Assembly: GCA_963575745.1 (NCBI GenBank)
Contig: CAUYUJ010021030.1
Span: 88,793 to 145,985, forward strand
Source of the DNA: Prorocentrum cordatum
Lineage: Eukaryota; Sar; Dinophyceae; Prorocentrales; Prorocentraceae
DNA: 57,193 bases
Direction: 5' to 3'
The first letter of the stretch is position 1, and every line of letters starts with the position of its first letter. Position numbers and translations under genes: made by a program. This document shows, one piece after another, positions 44,061 through 53,397 of this stretch. The notes below the pieces were generated by a model. It saw only the letters and a program-made list of their open reading frames with translations. It was not told the DNA's origin and did no database searches.

Positions 44061-44495
44061 CTCTCCAGCAAATCTCCCGGAAATCTCAAGGAAATCTTCC
44101 GGAAATCCCGGGGGGCGGCAGAAATCTCCAAAAAATCTTCCGGAAATCTTCCGGAAATCTCCCGGCAACACAAAATCTTCCGGAAATCTTCCGGAAATCT
44201 CCCGGCAACACAAAATCTTCCGGAAATCTTCCGGAAATCTCCCGGCAACACAAAATCTCACGGAAATCTTCCGGAAATCTTCCGGAAATCTTCCGGAAAT
44301 CTCAGGAAATTTTCCGGAAATCTCCAGGAAATCTTCCGGACGAAAAAACCCTGAACTCCCCGAGCGAATGTGCCGAAAATCCCCGGGGGCTTACCACCCG
44401 ACAGCGCCCGAGATCCTGTGGCGAAGCCGAACCTCCCAGAAATCCTCCGGAAATCTCCAGGAATTCTGCCGGAAATCGCGGGGGCACCAAAAATC
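44060..44495. repeat. 11-bp CTTCCGGAAAT tandem repeat
   Basis: Tandem CTTCCGGAAAT units, each centred on the palindrome TTCCGGAA, broken three times by CTCCCGGCAACACAAAAT. The dense part is 44070-44345; scattered units continue to 44480. Confidence 0.9.
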
Positions 44496-46145
44496 TCAAA
44501 AATTAGCCTGGCGAAGAACCCAACCATATGCAGTTGTCAGTACCGCAGCTGCGGGCTTCATCTTCAAAGGAACTCCCCATAGGACCACGGAACGTGTGAG
44601 GGGTGTGCCGAGATGGGTGCCACTGGAGCATTCGGTGAAGCTCCCTATGGGGGCATGAAGCACGCGCGGGGCGTGCCGACATGGGTGGCGGAAACGCATG
44701 TGAGGGCCGCCACTGGGGCCTCCAAGGGAGCTCCCTATGGGTCCCCAAAACATGATGCTATGCTGCTGAGGGGGGGGGTGCCGGGATGGGTGGCGGAGAC
44801 GCATGTAAGCGCCGCTACTGGGGCCTTCGGTGGAGCTCCCTATGGAGCCACGAAGCGCGCGAGGGGTGTACTGTGAGCGCCGCCACTGGGGCCTCCGGTG
44901 CAGCTCCCTACGAGGCCACGAAACGTGTGAGGGGTGTGCCGAATTAGGTGCGGGTGGTGACGCATGCGGGCGGTGCCACTGGGGCCTTCGGTGGAGCTCC
45001 CTATGGGGCCACGAAACCTGTTGTTGTGAGAAGCGTGCCGGGATGGGTGGAGGGGACGCATATGAGCGCGGGCCGCAGGCCATTACGGTGTAAAGTCCCA
45101 ATGGGGCCACGAATCTAGTGAGGGGTGTGCCGAAAAATTGGGTTGAGCGGGACGCAGCTGGCGGCATCTGCATGGGGCCTTCCGTGCGAGCTCCCTATTG
45201 GGGCCACGACGCTTGTAGGGTGTGCCGAATTGGGTGAGCGGAGACGCAATTCTGCGGCAAGCACTGGGGCCTATCGTGTGGAGCCCTTATGGGGCCCCGA
45301 AACGAGATCATTAGATCATAAGAATATTTTATTTTTTGTGTTTATCTAATGTAGAACGTTCTTTTTTATTTATTAAGTTTAATTATTTTTAATGTAAAAT
45401 AGAGGGGTGTGCCGAATTGGGTGTGGTGACACGCATGCGGTGCGGCAGCACTGGGGCCTTCGTGGAGCTCCCTATGGGGCCACGAAACGTGTGAGGGTTG
45501 TGCCGGATTGGGGTGTGCGTGACGCATGCGGGCGGCAGCACTGGGGCCTTCGGTGGGGCTCCCTATGGGGCCACGAAGCGTGTGAGGGGTGTGCCGAATT
45601 GGGAGTGCGTGACGCATGCGGGCGGCAGCACTGGGGCCTTCGGTGGGGCTCCCTATGGGGCCACGAAACGTGTGAGGGGTGTGCCGAGAAGGGTGTGGGT
45701 GACGCATGCGGGCGGCAGCACTGGGGCCTTCGGTGGGGCTCCCTATGGGGCCACGAAACGTGGTGAGGGGTGTGCCGAAATGGGTGTGCGTGACGCGGCA
45801 GCACTGGGGCCTTCGGTGGAGCTCCCTATGATGGATCCACGGAAACGTGTGAGTGGTTGTTGCCCGAATGGTTGTGCGAGACGCAAATGCGGCGGGCAGC
45901 ACTGGGGCCCTATCGGTGGAGCATCCCTAAGGGGCCACGAAACGTGTGAGGGGTGTGCCGAATTGGGTGTGCGTGACGCATGCGGGCGGCAGCACTGGGG
46001 CCTACGGTGGGGCTCCCTATGGGGCCACGAAACGTGTGAGGGGTGTGCCGAATTGGGTGTGCGTGACGCATGCGGGCGGCAGCACTGGGGCCTTCGGTGG
46101 GGCTCCCTATGGGGCCACGAAACGTGTGAGGGGTGTGCCGAATTG
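44495..46145. repeat. 90-bp satellite array 2 with head
   Basis: Opens with the same head as array 1 (44495-44590), then 90-bp units. Irregular between 45060 and 45420, where an AT-rich insert of ~100 bp lies, and regular from 45480 to 45830 and from 45940 to 46145. The 432-residue frame that crosses into composite copy 10 is not a gene. Confidence 0.9.
45304..45402. other. AT-rich island inside the 90-bp array
   Basis: About 100 bp rich in A and T (for example AAGAATATTTTATTTTTTGT) in otherwise GC-rich satellite. No match to another part of the window was seen. Confidence 0.8.
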
Positions 46146-46147
46146 GG

Positions 46148-46276
46148 TGATGGCGATGACGATGATGGTGGTGGTGGTGATGATGACGTCGATGATGTCG
46201 ATGATGATCATGGTGATGGCGGTGATCATGATGGTGATGATGATGACGATGATGATGATGATGATGATGATGATGG
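46148..46276. repeat. (GAT)n-type microsatellite
   Basis: Imperfect GATGAT and GGTGGT repeats ending in about nine clean GAT triplets. It closes 90-bp array 2, as a shorter GAT-rich tract closes array 1. Positions 46277-46367 are unique. Confidence 0.9.
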
Positions 46277-46367
46277 GAAGGGGGAAGAGGCAGCGGGAGG
46301 AAGGAAGGAGAACGCGGGGCACCGTCTCTTCAAAACGAAGACCCAACACCACAGGATAGTTGGGAAA

Positions 46368-46973
46368 CATGATGGACCCACGAACCCGGAAAGGGATATA
46401 GACCTGCGCAGCATGGTCACGTTTTCACGATACCCAACTGGGCGACACCTCACAAAACATCCCACGAGACACCCCGCGAAACATCCCACGAGACACCTCG
46501 CGAAACATTCCACGAGACACCTCGCGAAACGTTCCACGAGACACACCGCGAAACATTCCACGAGACACCCCACGAAACATTCCACGAGACACGCCACGAA
46601 ACATTCCACGAGACACGCCACGAAACATTCCACGGGGGTGCGACTGGGTGTGGTCGTGCTGGGGTGTGGTCTTGCTGGGGTGTGGTCGTGCTGGGGGGGT
46701 GGTCGTGCTGGGGGGTGGTCGTGCTGGGGCGTGGTCGTGCTGGGGCGTGGTCGTGCTGGGGCGTGGTCGTGCTGGGGTGTGGTCGTGCTGTGGTGAGGTC
46801 GTGCTGGGGTGGCACCGCGAGCAACGACAGGCAACCACTCAACCAGGACAACCACGAGGAGACGCGTAACGCACGCAACGGCACGGGCGCCACTCATCAA
46901 ACACACAGGGAGTCCGTGGCTGCATCGGTTGAGTGGTTGCCTGTCGCCGCCCCATGGGCGGATCCCCCTCGTA

Positions 46974-47014
<41 letters not shown>

Positions 47015-47397
47015 GGTCGTCGTCGTCGCGGTCGTGCTGGGAGGTGGTCGTGCTGGGGAGTGGTCGTGCTGGGGCGTGGTCGTGCTGGGGCGTGATCGTG
47101 CTGGGGCGTGGTCGTGCTGTGGTGAGGTCGTGCTGGGGTGTGGTCGTGCTGCGGAGCAAGCGTTTCGCTCGAGACATCCTCAACGCACGAAAAAGTGGCC
47201 CGCACCCTGTGATTTATCGATCGGGATTTCAAAAACAAACGTTTCGCCGGAGACATCCTCAAATTTTAATCCGCCGGCCTCCTTCGACCTCGATATTTAT
47301 CAGGGAAAGAATCCACCGGCCTCCTTCAAGTTGGGCACGGGGGGACATTGTTTACATACTAAAAGAGAACCCTGGGCCTTTGCCCTTTCCGGGAAAA
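46368..47397 (+). repeat. Composite repeat copy 10 (same variant as copy 1)
   Basis: Shares with copy 1 the head GACCTGCGCAGCATGGTCAC variant, the long set of 24-bp units, the 20-bp inverted repeat (about 46827-46846 and 46928-46947) and a CGT tract. The boundary motifs are at about 47160 and 47240, and the tail ends in CCCTTTCCGGGAAAAA. About 130 bp separate it from the palindrome at the end of the methyltransferase gene. Confidence 0.85.
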
Positions 47398-47523
47398 ACT
47401 CCCGGGGCCCCGGGAGATCTCCCCGGGCCCGCATCCAAAAACATCACCGGGTGACCATCGGGAATACCCTGGAAGCGCCGTGCGCTCAGGAAAATCCGAG
47501 AGGTACCCCTGGGAATCTGGAAG

Positions 47524-47565
47524 AAATAGCCCAGAAGAACGCCCGGGCGTTCTTCTGGGCTATTT
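47524..47565. repeat. Perfect 42-bp palindrome overlapping a stop codon
   Basis: Two 21-bp arms without a spacer, centred on CCCGGG between 47544 and 47545; the arm begins AAATAGCCCAGAAGAACGCC. The TAG stop of the minus-strand methyltransferase (47560-47562) lies in the right arm. As RNA the arms could form a stem starting at the stop codon. Confidence 0.95.
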
Positions 47566-48711
47566 GCCGATCGCTCGCGCCCCGTCGCCGGGCCCCTGTC
47601 CACCGAGCTCCTGGATTACGTGGCCATCCGCCTGGGGCCTGCTCCAGTGCCGGAAGAGCTCGCTCACCGAGTGGGGCGGGAACTTGCTCCTGCATGACAG
47701 CACCTCCGACATCATCGACTCGATCTCGCCCATGCCGTCCCACCCGCCGAGGGCGTCCGAGAGCACGATCACCATCACGCGCGGGCGGTCCATTTCGAGC
47801 CACGTGTTCGCGTTCACGATGAAGGCCTTGACTGCTGTGAAGTGGGGCTTGCTCGACTCGCCGTCCGGGACGCGAATCTCCCGCTCCAGCATGCTGCGAA
47901 ACCGCTCGAACTCGCTCTGGTCCGCCGCGCGGGCCTTCCGAGTGAATCCCCTGACCTGCTCCATGATGGCCCCCAGCGGGCGGGTCCTGTTCAAGCATTC
48001 GAAGTAGCTGCCGCCCGGCGTCTCGCCGTCCATGCCGAAAATGGCATCGTAGAGATGATGCGTCGCCGGGCCCTGGTCGTCGCTGAAGCGCCCGGAGCGG
48101 GCTTCGGTGTACGGCTGGCACGGCGGGCCGCCGACCAAACAATCCGGCGGCGGCCGACCGGCGACCGCTCCCACGTAGGCAGCCATCGACTCGGAGCAGG
48201 ACGAGATCAAGTCGCCGTGGTTCTGGCTCATGAAATCCCTGGCGTGCTTCTTGATGTCGCACACGGGCACTCTCGCAGTCTGTATGCCCAGGGCCTTGAT
48301 GGCGAACAGCTCTGCGCCCACGCCAGAGCATACACTGTGCACGTTGAAGCGGCGAGTCGCCCGAGAGGAATCGATGTTGTCGGCGAGCGAATCGAGGATG
48401 GGCTTGCTCCACCACTGGATGCTGCTCGTGGCCGTGTCCGGAGCCAAGAGGCCCGCGCCGCCACCGCTGTCTGGCGGCGCGACATCGGTCTCAGACAACC
48501 GCCGGAGCAAGTAACGGCGACCCGCGTGCGCGACATCCACGCCGCCCGGCTCTGCATCAGAACTACAACCGCCATCTGCTAGAGATCCGCCCGCGCCAGA
48601 AACTGATGGACATAGCTGCTGCGCCCGCCCGCCGACCGGCGCCAACGCCGATCGCGGAGCATGCTCGGCCTCGCGCTGGCGGGCAAGATTCACTGCAACT
48701 CGCAACGACAT
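47560..48711 (-). CDS. Cytosine-C5 DNA methyltransferase (DCM/DNMT-like), short C-terminus
   Basis: Would transfer a methyl group from S-adenosylmethionine to cytosine C5 in nuclear DNA. 383 residues in one exon from an ATG at 48711. Motif I is SVCSGVGAE (126-134), the AdoMet-binding loop. Motif II has CDI (151-153). Motif IV is GGPPCQPY (194-201), with the catalytic Cys198. Motif VI is MEQV (250-253), with Glu251. Motif VIII is RPRVMVIVL (309-317). No clear target-recognition domain or motifs IX and X follow, so the protein is shorter than typical enzymes (M.HhaI has them) and may be truncated or need a partner. The N-terminal 120 residues are low complexity. Cytosine methyltransferases carried by retrotransposons are known in dinoflagellates, but no polymerase lies next to this one. 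A TAG codon (48730-48732) separates it in frame from the upstream coding block. Confidence 0.85.
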   Translation of the reverse strand: MSLRVAVNLARQREAEHAPRSALAPVGGRAQQLCPSVSGAGGSLADGGCSSDAEPGGVDVAHAGRRYLLRRLSETDVAPPDSGGGAGLLAPDTATSSIQWWSKPILDSLADNIDSSRATRRFNVHSVCSGVGAELFAIKALGIQTARVPVCDIKKHARDFMSQNHGDLISSCSESMAAYVGAVAGRPPPDCLVGGPPCQPYTEARSGRFSDDQGPATHHLYDAIFGMDGETPGGSYFECLNRTRPLGAIMEQVRGFTRKARAADQSEFERFRSMLEREIRVPDGESSKPHFTAVKAFIVNANTWLEMDRPRVMVIVLSDALGGWDGMGEIESMMSEVLSCRSKFPPHSVSELFRHWSRPQADGHVIQELGGQGPGDGARAIGK

Positions 48712-48729
48712 TGTGGATCTTGCTTTCGT

Positions 48730-48970
48730 CTACTGGGCGCCAAGACGGGTCGTCCAGGTCTCGTCCTCAAGTGGAATTCCACCGCGCTCGGGCGTGGCCA
48801 GTGAGCACACGCTCACCGCCTCGTCCACGCCTCGGGATGCCAACTCCTCGAGGTCGGCCAGGACCGCGCCCAAGCGGGCACGCTCCTCCTCGCAGCAGCG
48901 CCAGAGGGCATCCGAGCGCGGCCGCCGAGTCAGAATGGCACGAGCTTGCGCGCGAACCTGGAGCCAAATT
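48730..48970 (-). CDS. Probable exon upstream of the methyltransferase
   Basis: Reads RAQARAILTRRPRSDALWRC through ARLGAVLADLEELASRGVDE to LEDETWTTRLGAQ and a TAG. A plausible acceptor (TTTGGCTCCAG) opens it near 48970. It is in the same frame as the methyltransferase, with the TAG and five sense codons between, so it may be the end of a separate gene, or an N-terminal part lost by a stop mutation. The composition is helical and charged; no family is recognised. Confidence 0.5.
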
Positions 48971-48984
48971 GCCACCGGGCAATC

Positions 48985-49060
48985 ATGTGCAGAGCAAGGG
49001 CGGCGCACGCCGCACGGCCGCACCAAGCCACGGCAGGGCAACCTCGAGTCGCACCACGCC
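48985..49060. repeat. Single arm related to the intron fold-back at 1574-1668
   Basis: CAAGGGCGGCGCACGCCGC, CCGCACCAAGCCACGGC and AGGGCAACCTCGAG correspond in order to the left arm at 1571-1615, and CACCACGCCCAT corresponds to the sequence just past its right arm. The opposite arm is missing. It lies just upstream of the acceptor near 48970, so probably in an intron, and in the same orientation to the gene as the first copy. Confidence 0.65.
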
Positions 49061-49189
49061 CATTATTGCAACTTCCAGTGGCAGTTGTGCATAACAGCGC
49101 CCCCGTTGAGCAAAATGGAAATATAATAGAAATCTGGCCGACCTGCGGCCGGGAGGGCCCCGCGACAATTTTCAAAGCCAAAAGCCTAA

Positions 49190-50500
49190 GTAAGTAGTTC
49201 ACGCGAGGACCGCCAGCGGTCCACGACGAACGGCGCCCCAATTTGGGGGGATACCAGCCCGTCGGGTTTCAATGTAAATGGCGATGGCGGAACTGGATCA
49301 ATAGGACGATCGGGGATCGATGGGGGAGGACGGGGGATCGCTTATCGAGGAGGGGGGATCTAGGTCCTGAGATCGACGCGCACAAGTAAAGGAAGACTGC
49401 AATGAAGAGGAAACGCGACGGGGCAGCGAAGACGGAACCCGGAGGAGGATGGAAGATGGATAACGGAGTAACGAGGAGGAGGGAGAGAAACTTGAAAATA
49501 TATGCACGAAAACATATCCAGGAGGAGGGGGCATCGGAGAAACCATAGGGATCGACGAACGAGGACATATAAAAACGGGAGGAGCAGCAGGATGAGTAGA
49601 AATAGTGGATTGAGATCAGCACGATACACATGTGACAAGACGCGCGCCACTGCCCCCAAATGGGGGTGGGCGCCGAAGCGCTCACCCTCCTGCGTGAAGC
49701 GGGGCACCCTTCTCCTGTGCTTGCAAGGGCACTCAACGAAACGGGGGGCAGAACTCACAGGTAGAGACCGACTACCGATGTGGGAAAGAGGGGAATTAGG
49801 GCAGGGAGGAGGCCTGCAGTGCAAAGGACATCGCAAGGGCTCACCACACACATTGAAGTGACGCGGCCAGTGCGGCGCGCCTCCCATCGGCACCTCTCGC
49901 CACCTGCTCGAGTGATTTCGCCGCGAAGCGGGGGGGTGGAGGTCCTAGGAACAGGGCGAAAGAGAGAGTGCGGAAGACGAGGATGGAGGAAGGAACGCGC
50001 GGTGCAAGATGGAGGAACATCGAAAATCAACGATCGAGGACCGAAAGCATATTGTCCATATACATATAAGAATGGTATCCCCTTGGTGTCAATATAGCTA
50101 TTGGCTATGGGGCCCCCCCCAGCAGGCGGGATGGGGGGAATCCGCTACGTTTCCAATTCCCTCTCAAAGGGGCCTTGTTTAATCCCTGCCCCCGGCCAAA
50201 CCTCCCGCCAACTCAGCGTCATTACACCTCCGGCCGCGTACATTAGAGATGTTTGTATGCTGCCATCTTGGATCGTCCAACAGCTTGCGCCACGTGATTT
50301 GCGCCAGTGCTTTTGAGAGCACCTCACTCTGTACCCCGCCCCCACCCAACGCACATCGAGCACGGAGAATAGGGAACGAGGAGGAGAGAGGAGAGAGGAA
50401 ACATAACGGGCCGCTTCCGATGAAAACTGGCAAGGCAAACAAACGAAACCGGCAATACCAGAGCACGCAATACTGAGCAACCAAAGACCCGGCGTAGAAC
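49190..50500. other. No supported gene
   Basis: Unique, purine-rich on the plus strand in places (49330-49620 and 49960-50060). Some frames reach 100-180 residues but show no recognisable protein pattern. A short CCAGCGGTCC/GGACCGCCAGC segment at 49205-49230 and a run of nine C at 50113 are the only notable points. Confidence 0.45.
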
Positions 50501-50502
50501 AA

Positions 50503-51834
50503 ACCTGACCAAACAAGAACGGGAAGCGTCCTTTTGTCCCCTGGGCTTATGAGATATTCCACGTTTTTAGTACGGCATACCACAGCAGTGCCACGTACCA
50601 CTGCCGTGCTTCTTTGGGGTCTGCCGTGCTCCTGTGGAGTTTGCCGTGCGAACGTGTGGTCTGCCGTGCTCCTGTGTGGTCTGGCGTGCTCCTGTATGGT
50701 CTGCCGTGCTCTTGTGGTTTGCCATGCTCCTGTGTGGTCTGCCGTGCTCCAGTGGGGTCTGCCGTGTCCTGTGTGGTCTGCCGTGCTCCTGTGTGGTCTG
50801 CCGTGCTCCTGTGTGGTCTCTGCCGTAAAGGCCGTGATATTGTAAAAGGGGCTCCTGGTGGTAGGTCTGGCCGTGCTCATGTGGGTTCTGGGTCCGTGCT
50901 CCTGTGCGGTCTGCCGTGCGAACGGTGGCAGCCCTTAAGCTCATTTGGGGTCTGCCTTTGCTCCCTTTGTGGGTTTGCCGGCGGTCCTGTGTGGTCTGTG
51001 GAGCTGGGGTGCTCCTGTGTGTGGTCAGCCCGTGCTCCTGAGGGGCTTCTAGGTCATGCTTTTTGGGGTCTGCCGTACTCATTTGGGGTCTGCCGTGCTC
51101 CTGTGGTCGGCCGTGCTCATTTGGGGTCTGCCGCGCGCCTGTGAGATCTGCCGTGCTCCTGTTGGGGAAACGCCAGCCGCGTTCGGGGTACAACAAAAAG
51201 GCGCGTTTATGTTGTACCCGCGCGCGGTCTGCCGTGCTCCTGTGGGTTCCGCCGTGTTCCTGTGGCGTCTGCCGTGCTCCTGTGGCGTCTGCCGGGCTCC
51301 TGTGTGGTCTGCCGTGCTCCTTTGTGGTCTGCCGTGCTCCTGTGGAGTCTGCCGTGCTCCTGTGTGGACTGCCGTGCTCTTGTGGTCTGCCGTGCTCATT
51401 TGGGATTTGCCGTGCTCATGTGGGGTCTGCCGTACTCCTGTGTGGTCTGCCGTGCTCCGGTTGTCTGCCGTGCTCCTTTGGGGTCTGCCTTGCTACTGTG
51501 GGGTCTGCCGTGCTCCTGTGTGGTCTGCCGTGCTCCTGTGGTTTGCCTTGCTCCTGTGTGGTCTGCCGTGCTCCTTTTGGGTCTGCTCTGCCGTGCTTCT
51601 GTGGGGTCTGCCGTGCTCCTGTGGGGTCTGCCGTGCTCTTGTGGGGTCTGCCGTGCTCTTGTGTGGTCTGCCGTGCTCCTTTGTGGTCTGCCGTGCTCCT
51701 GTGTGGTCTGCCGTGCTCCTGTGTGGCCTGCCGTGCTCGTGTGTGGTCTGCCGTGCTCCTGTTGGTCTGCCGTGCTCTTCTGTGGTCTGCCGTGCTCCTA
51801 TGGGGTCTGCCGTTGTTCGGCCGTCTTGAGTGCA
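50503..51834 (+). repeat. 20-bp satellite array, plus orientation, uninterrupted paralogue
   Basis: Leader at 50503-50600 and units in the same variant order as 18169-19054 plus 22127-22498, with the structured island at 51162-51232. At about 51429-51462 it shows the LINE target unoccupied: TACTCCTGTGTGGTCTGCCG. The stretch 50815-51060 is unusually irregular relative to its paralogue. Confidence 0.9.
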
Positions 51835-52117
51835 CTCTTAGGGCATAGTCTGCCGCGCTCCTCGTCTTAGTCTGCCGTGCTCCTCGTCTTGGTCATCCTT
51901 TCCGTCGTCTTGAGGGCGCTCTTGGTGCCTGGTCTGCCGTGCTCCTCGTCTTGGTCTGCCGTGCTCCTCTCGGTTCCTACGCCTGGTCTGCCGTGTTCCT
52001 CGTCTTGGTCTGCCGTGCTCCTCTCGGTTCCTACGCGCGGTCTGCCGTGCTCCTGTGGGGAGCACGGCAGACCACAGGAGCACGGCAGACCACACAGGAG
52101 CACGGCAGACCACACCT
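51835..52117. repeat. Satellite variant with CTCGTCTTGG units and orientation switch, second copy
   Basis: Matches 22499-22795 step by step, including the fold-back at about 52055. Confidence 0.85.
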
Positions 52118-52206
52118 CGATTTAGGAGGATGTCTCGAGCGAAATGGCCATTTTGGGAAATCCGCCAACGAAAGATCCCGTGCAGCCCCGCAACCCATAT
52201 AGTTAA

Positions 52207-52242
<36 letters not shown>

Positions 52243-52310
52243 TCAAGGATTCAGCCAGAACGTCCCGCTTGCTTCTCGTATCTCGAAGACGCTTCCTCGC
52301 TTCCCGTCAT
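52118..52310. repeat. Right flank of the 20-bp array with (AT)n, third copy
   Basis: Boundary motif AGGATGTCTCGAGCGAAATG, AGTTAAAGAT, an (AT)n run at about 52209-52240, then ACTCAAGGATTCAGCCAGAA. 52310-52480 is unique, with no gene seen. Confidence 0.85.
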
Positions 52311-52479
52311 CCGCCGACCCGCGCAGCTTGCCGTGCGGGTGAAAAGGCAGCGTGAAGACATGCGGCTGCCCCCCCCTTCATCCCCACCCCCAAGTGGACC
52401 AAAAATCGAGCATTCTAAGAGGGGTGGGTGCCTGGGGGGGCAGGGGGATAGGTGTAGCTCTGACCACAAGTGCACCCTC

Positions 52480-53065
52480 GAGGGGGCCCCCGGAGCCTCC
52501 AAGAGGGCTCCAAAAGTCCACCAAGACGCTCCGAAAGGGCCCCGATTGGCCGAAAGATCGCTCCAAGATGCTCCAAGACGCTCAAGATGGCCCCAGACGG
52601 GCCAAGAGGCCTCCGAGACGCCCCAAGAAGCCTCCAAGAGGCCTCCCAAGAGGGCCCAGAGAGGCTAGAATCATTAATTTTCCATAATGAGTTCGATGTT
52701 TTTTGCCTCCTCGCCTTTTCGGCTTCCCGACGCTCCGAGACGACCCAAGAGGCTCCCAAGATCGCCCCAAGACAGCCCAAGAGGCCCCCAAGACGGCCCG
52801 AAGATTGCCCAAGAGGGCCCCAAGACGGCCCAAGAGGCCCCCAAGACAACCCAAGAGGGCCCCAAGACAACCCAATGGGGGCCCCAAGACGCTCCAAGAG
52901 CGGCCCAAGAAGGCGACCAAGCCCCCCCCCCCTCCGAGAGAGCCCCAGGACGCCCTGAGACGGCCCCAAGAGGTCCCAGGATGCCCCCAGGAGGTTCCAT
53001 GGAGGCTCCAAGAGGCCCCAAAGAGGCCTCAGAAAGACCCCGAGGAGCCCCAAAACGGCCCTCAG
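52480..53065. repeat. ~10-bp periodic CCAAGAGGCC repeat, longest tract
   Basis: Alternating CCCAAGAGGC, CCAAGACGGC, CCCAAGACAA and CTCCAAGAGG steps at about 10-11 bp. The long frames on both strands are by-products. Confidence 0.85.
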
Positions 53066-53397
53066 GAGCCCCTCATCTGCACTCAGACAAGCCCGACATA
53101 GAAGCAATGACAGATGGACGACCCGGCGGGGGCGCGCAAAGCGCAAAAATCTAATGACCGACGTCGTGTTTCGAAGTGCAATCGACGATTGTCACTGTAT
53201 CCCCAGGTCCTTGTCTTAACCCTTGCCCAATGGCTGCACGTCGCTTTCCGGAAAGACCTAGCAGCAAAGGCGCCCGCTCGGTCAAACCGAACTGGGTTGG
53301 TCGACCGCCGCGCAGTCAACGCCGCAACACATCACAAAGGAGACGCAACAACCAAACACTGCACTGAAAGCTGCGATCAAGGGGTTGCCAGCCGAAG
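53066..53397. other. No supported gene; probable 3' untranslated region
   Basis: Unique sequence downstream of the stop of the minus-strand gene that ends at 53398. Confidence 0.45.

Noticed and set aside
45498-46796. 432-residue frame across the 90-bp satellite and composite copy 10
   Set aside because: It is an in-phase reading of the 90-bp unit continuing by chance through the microsatellite and the composite head.
47352-47603. Small frames covering the composite tail and the palindrome
   Set aside because: They cross unrelated sequences and overlap the well-supported methyltransferase on the same strand in another frame.
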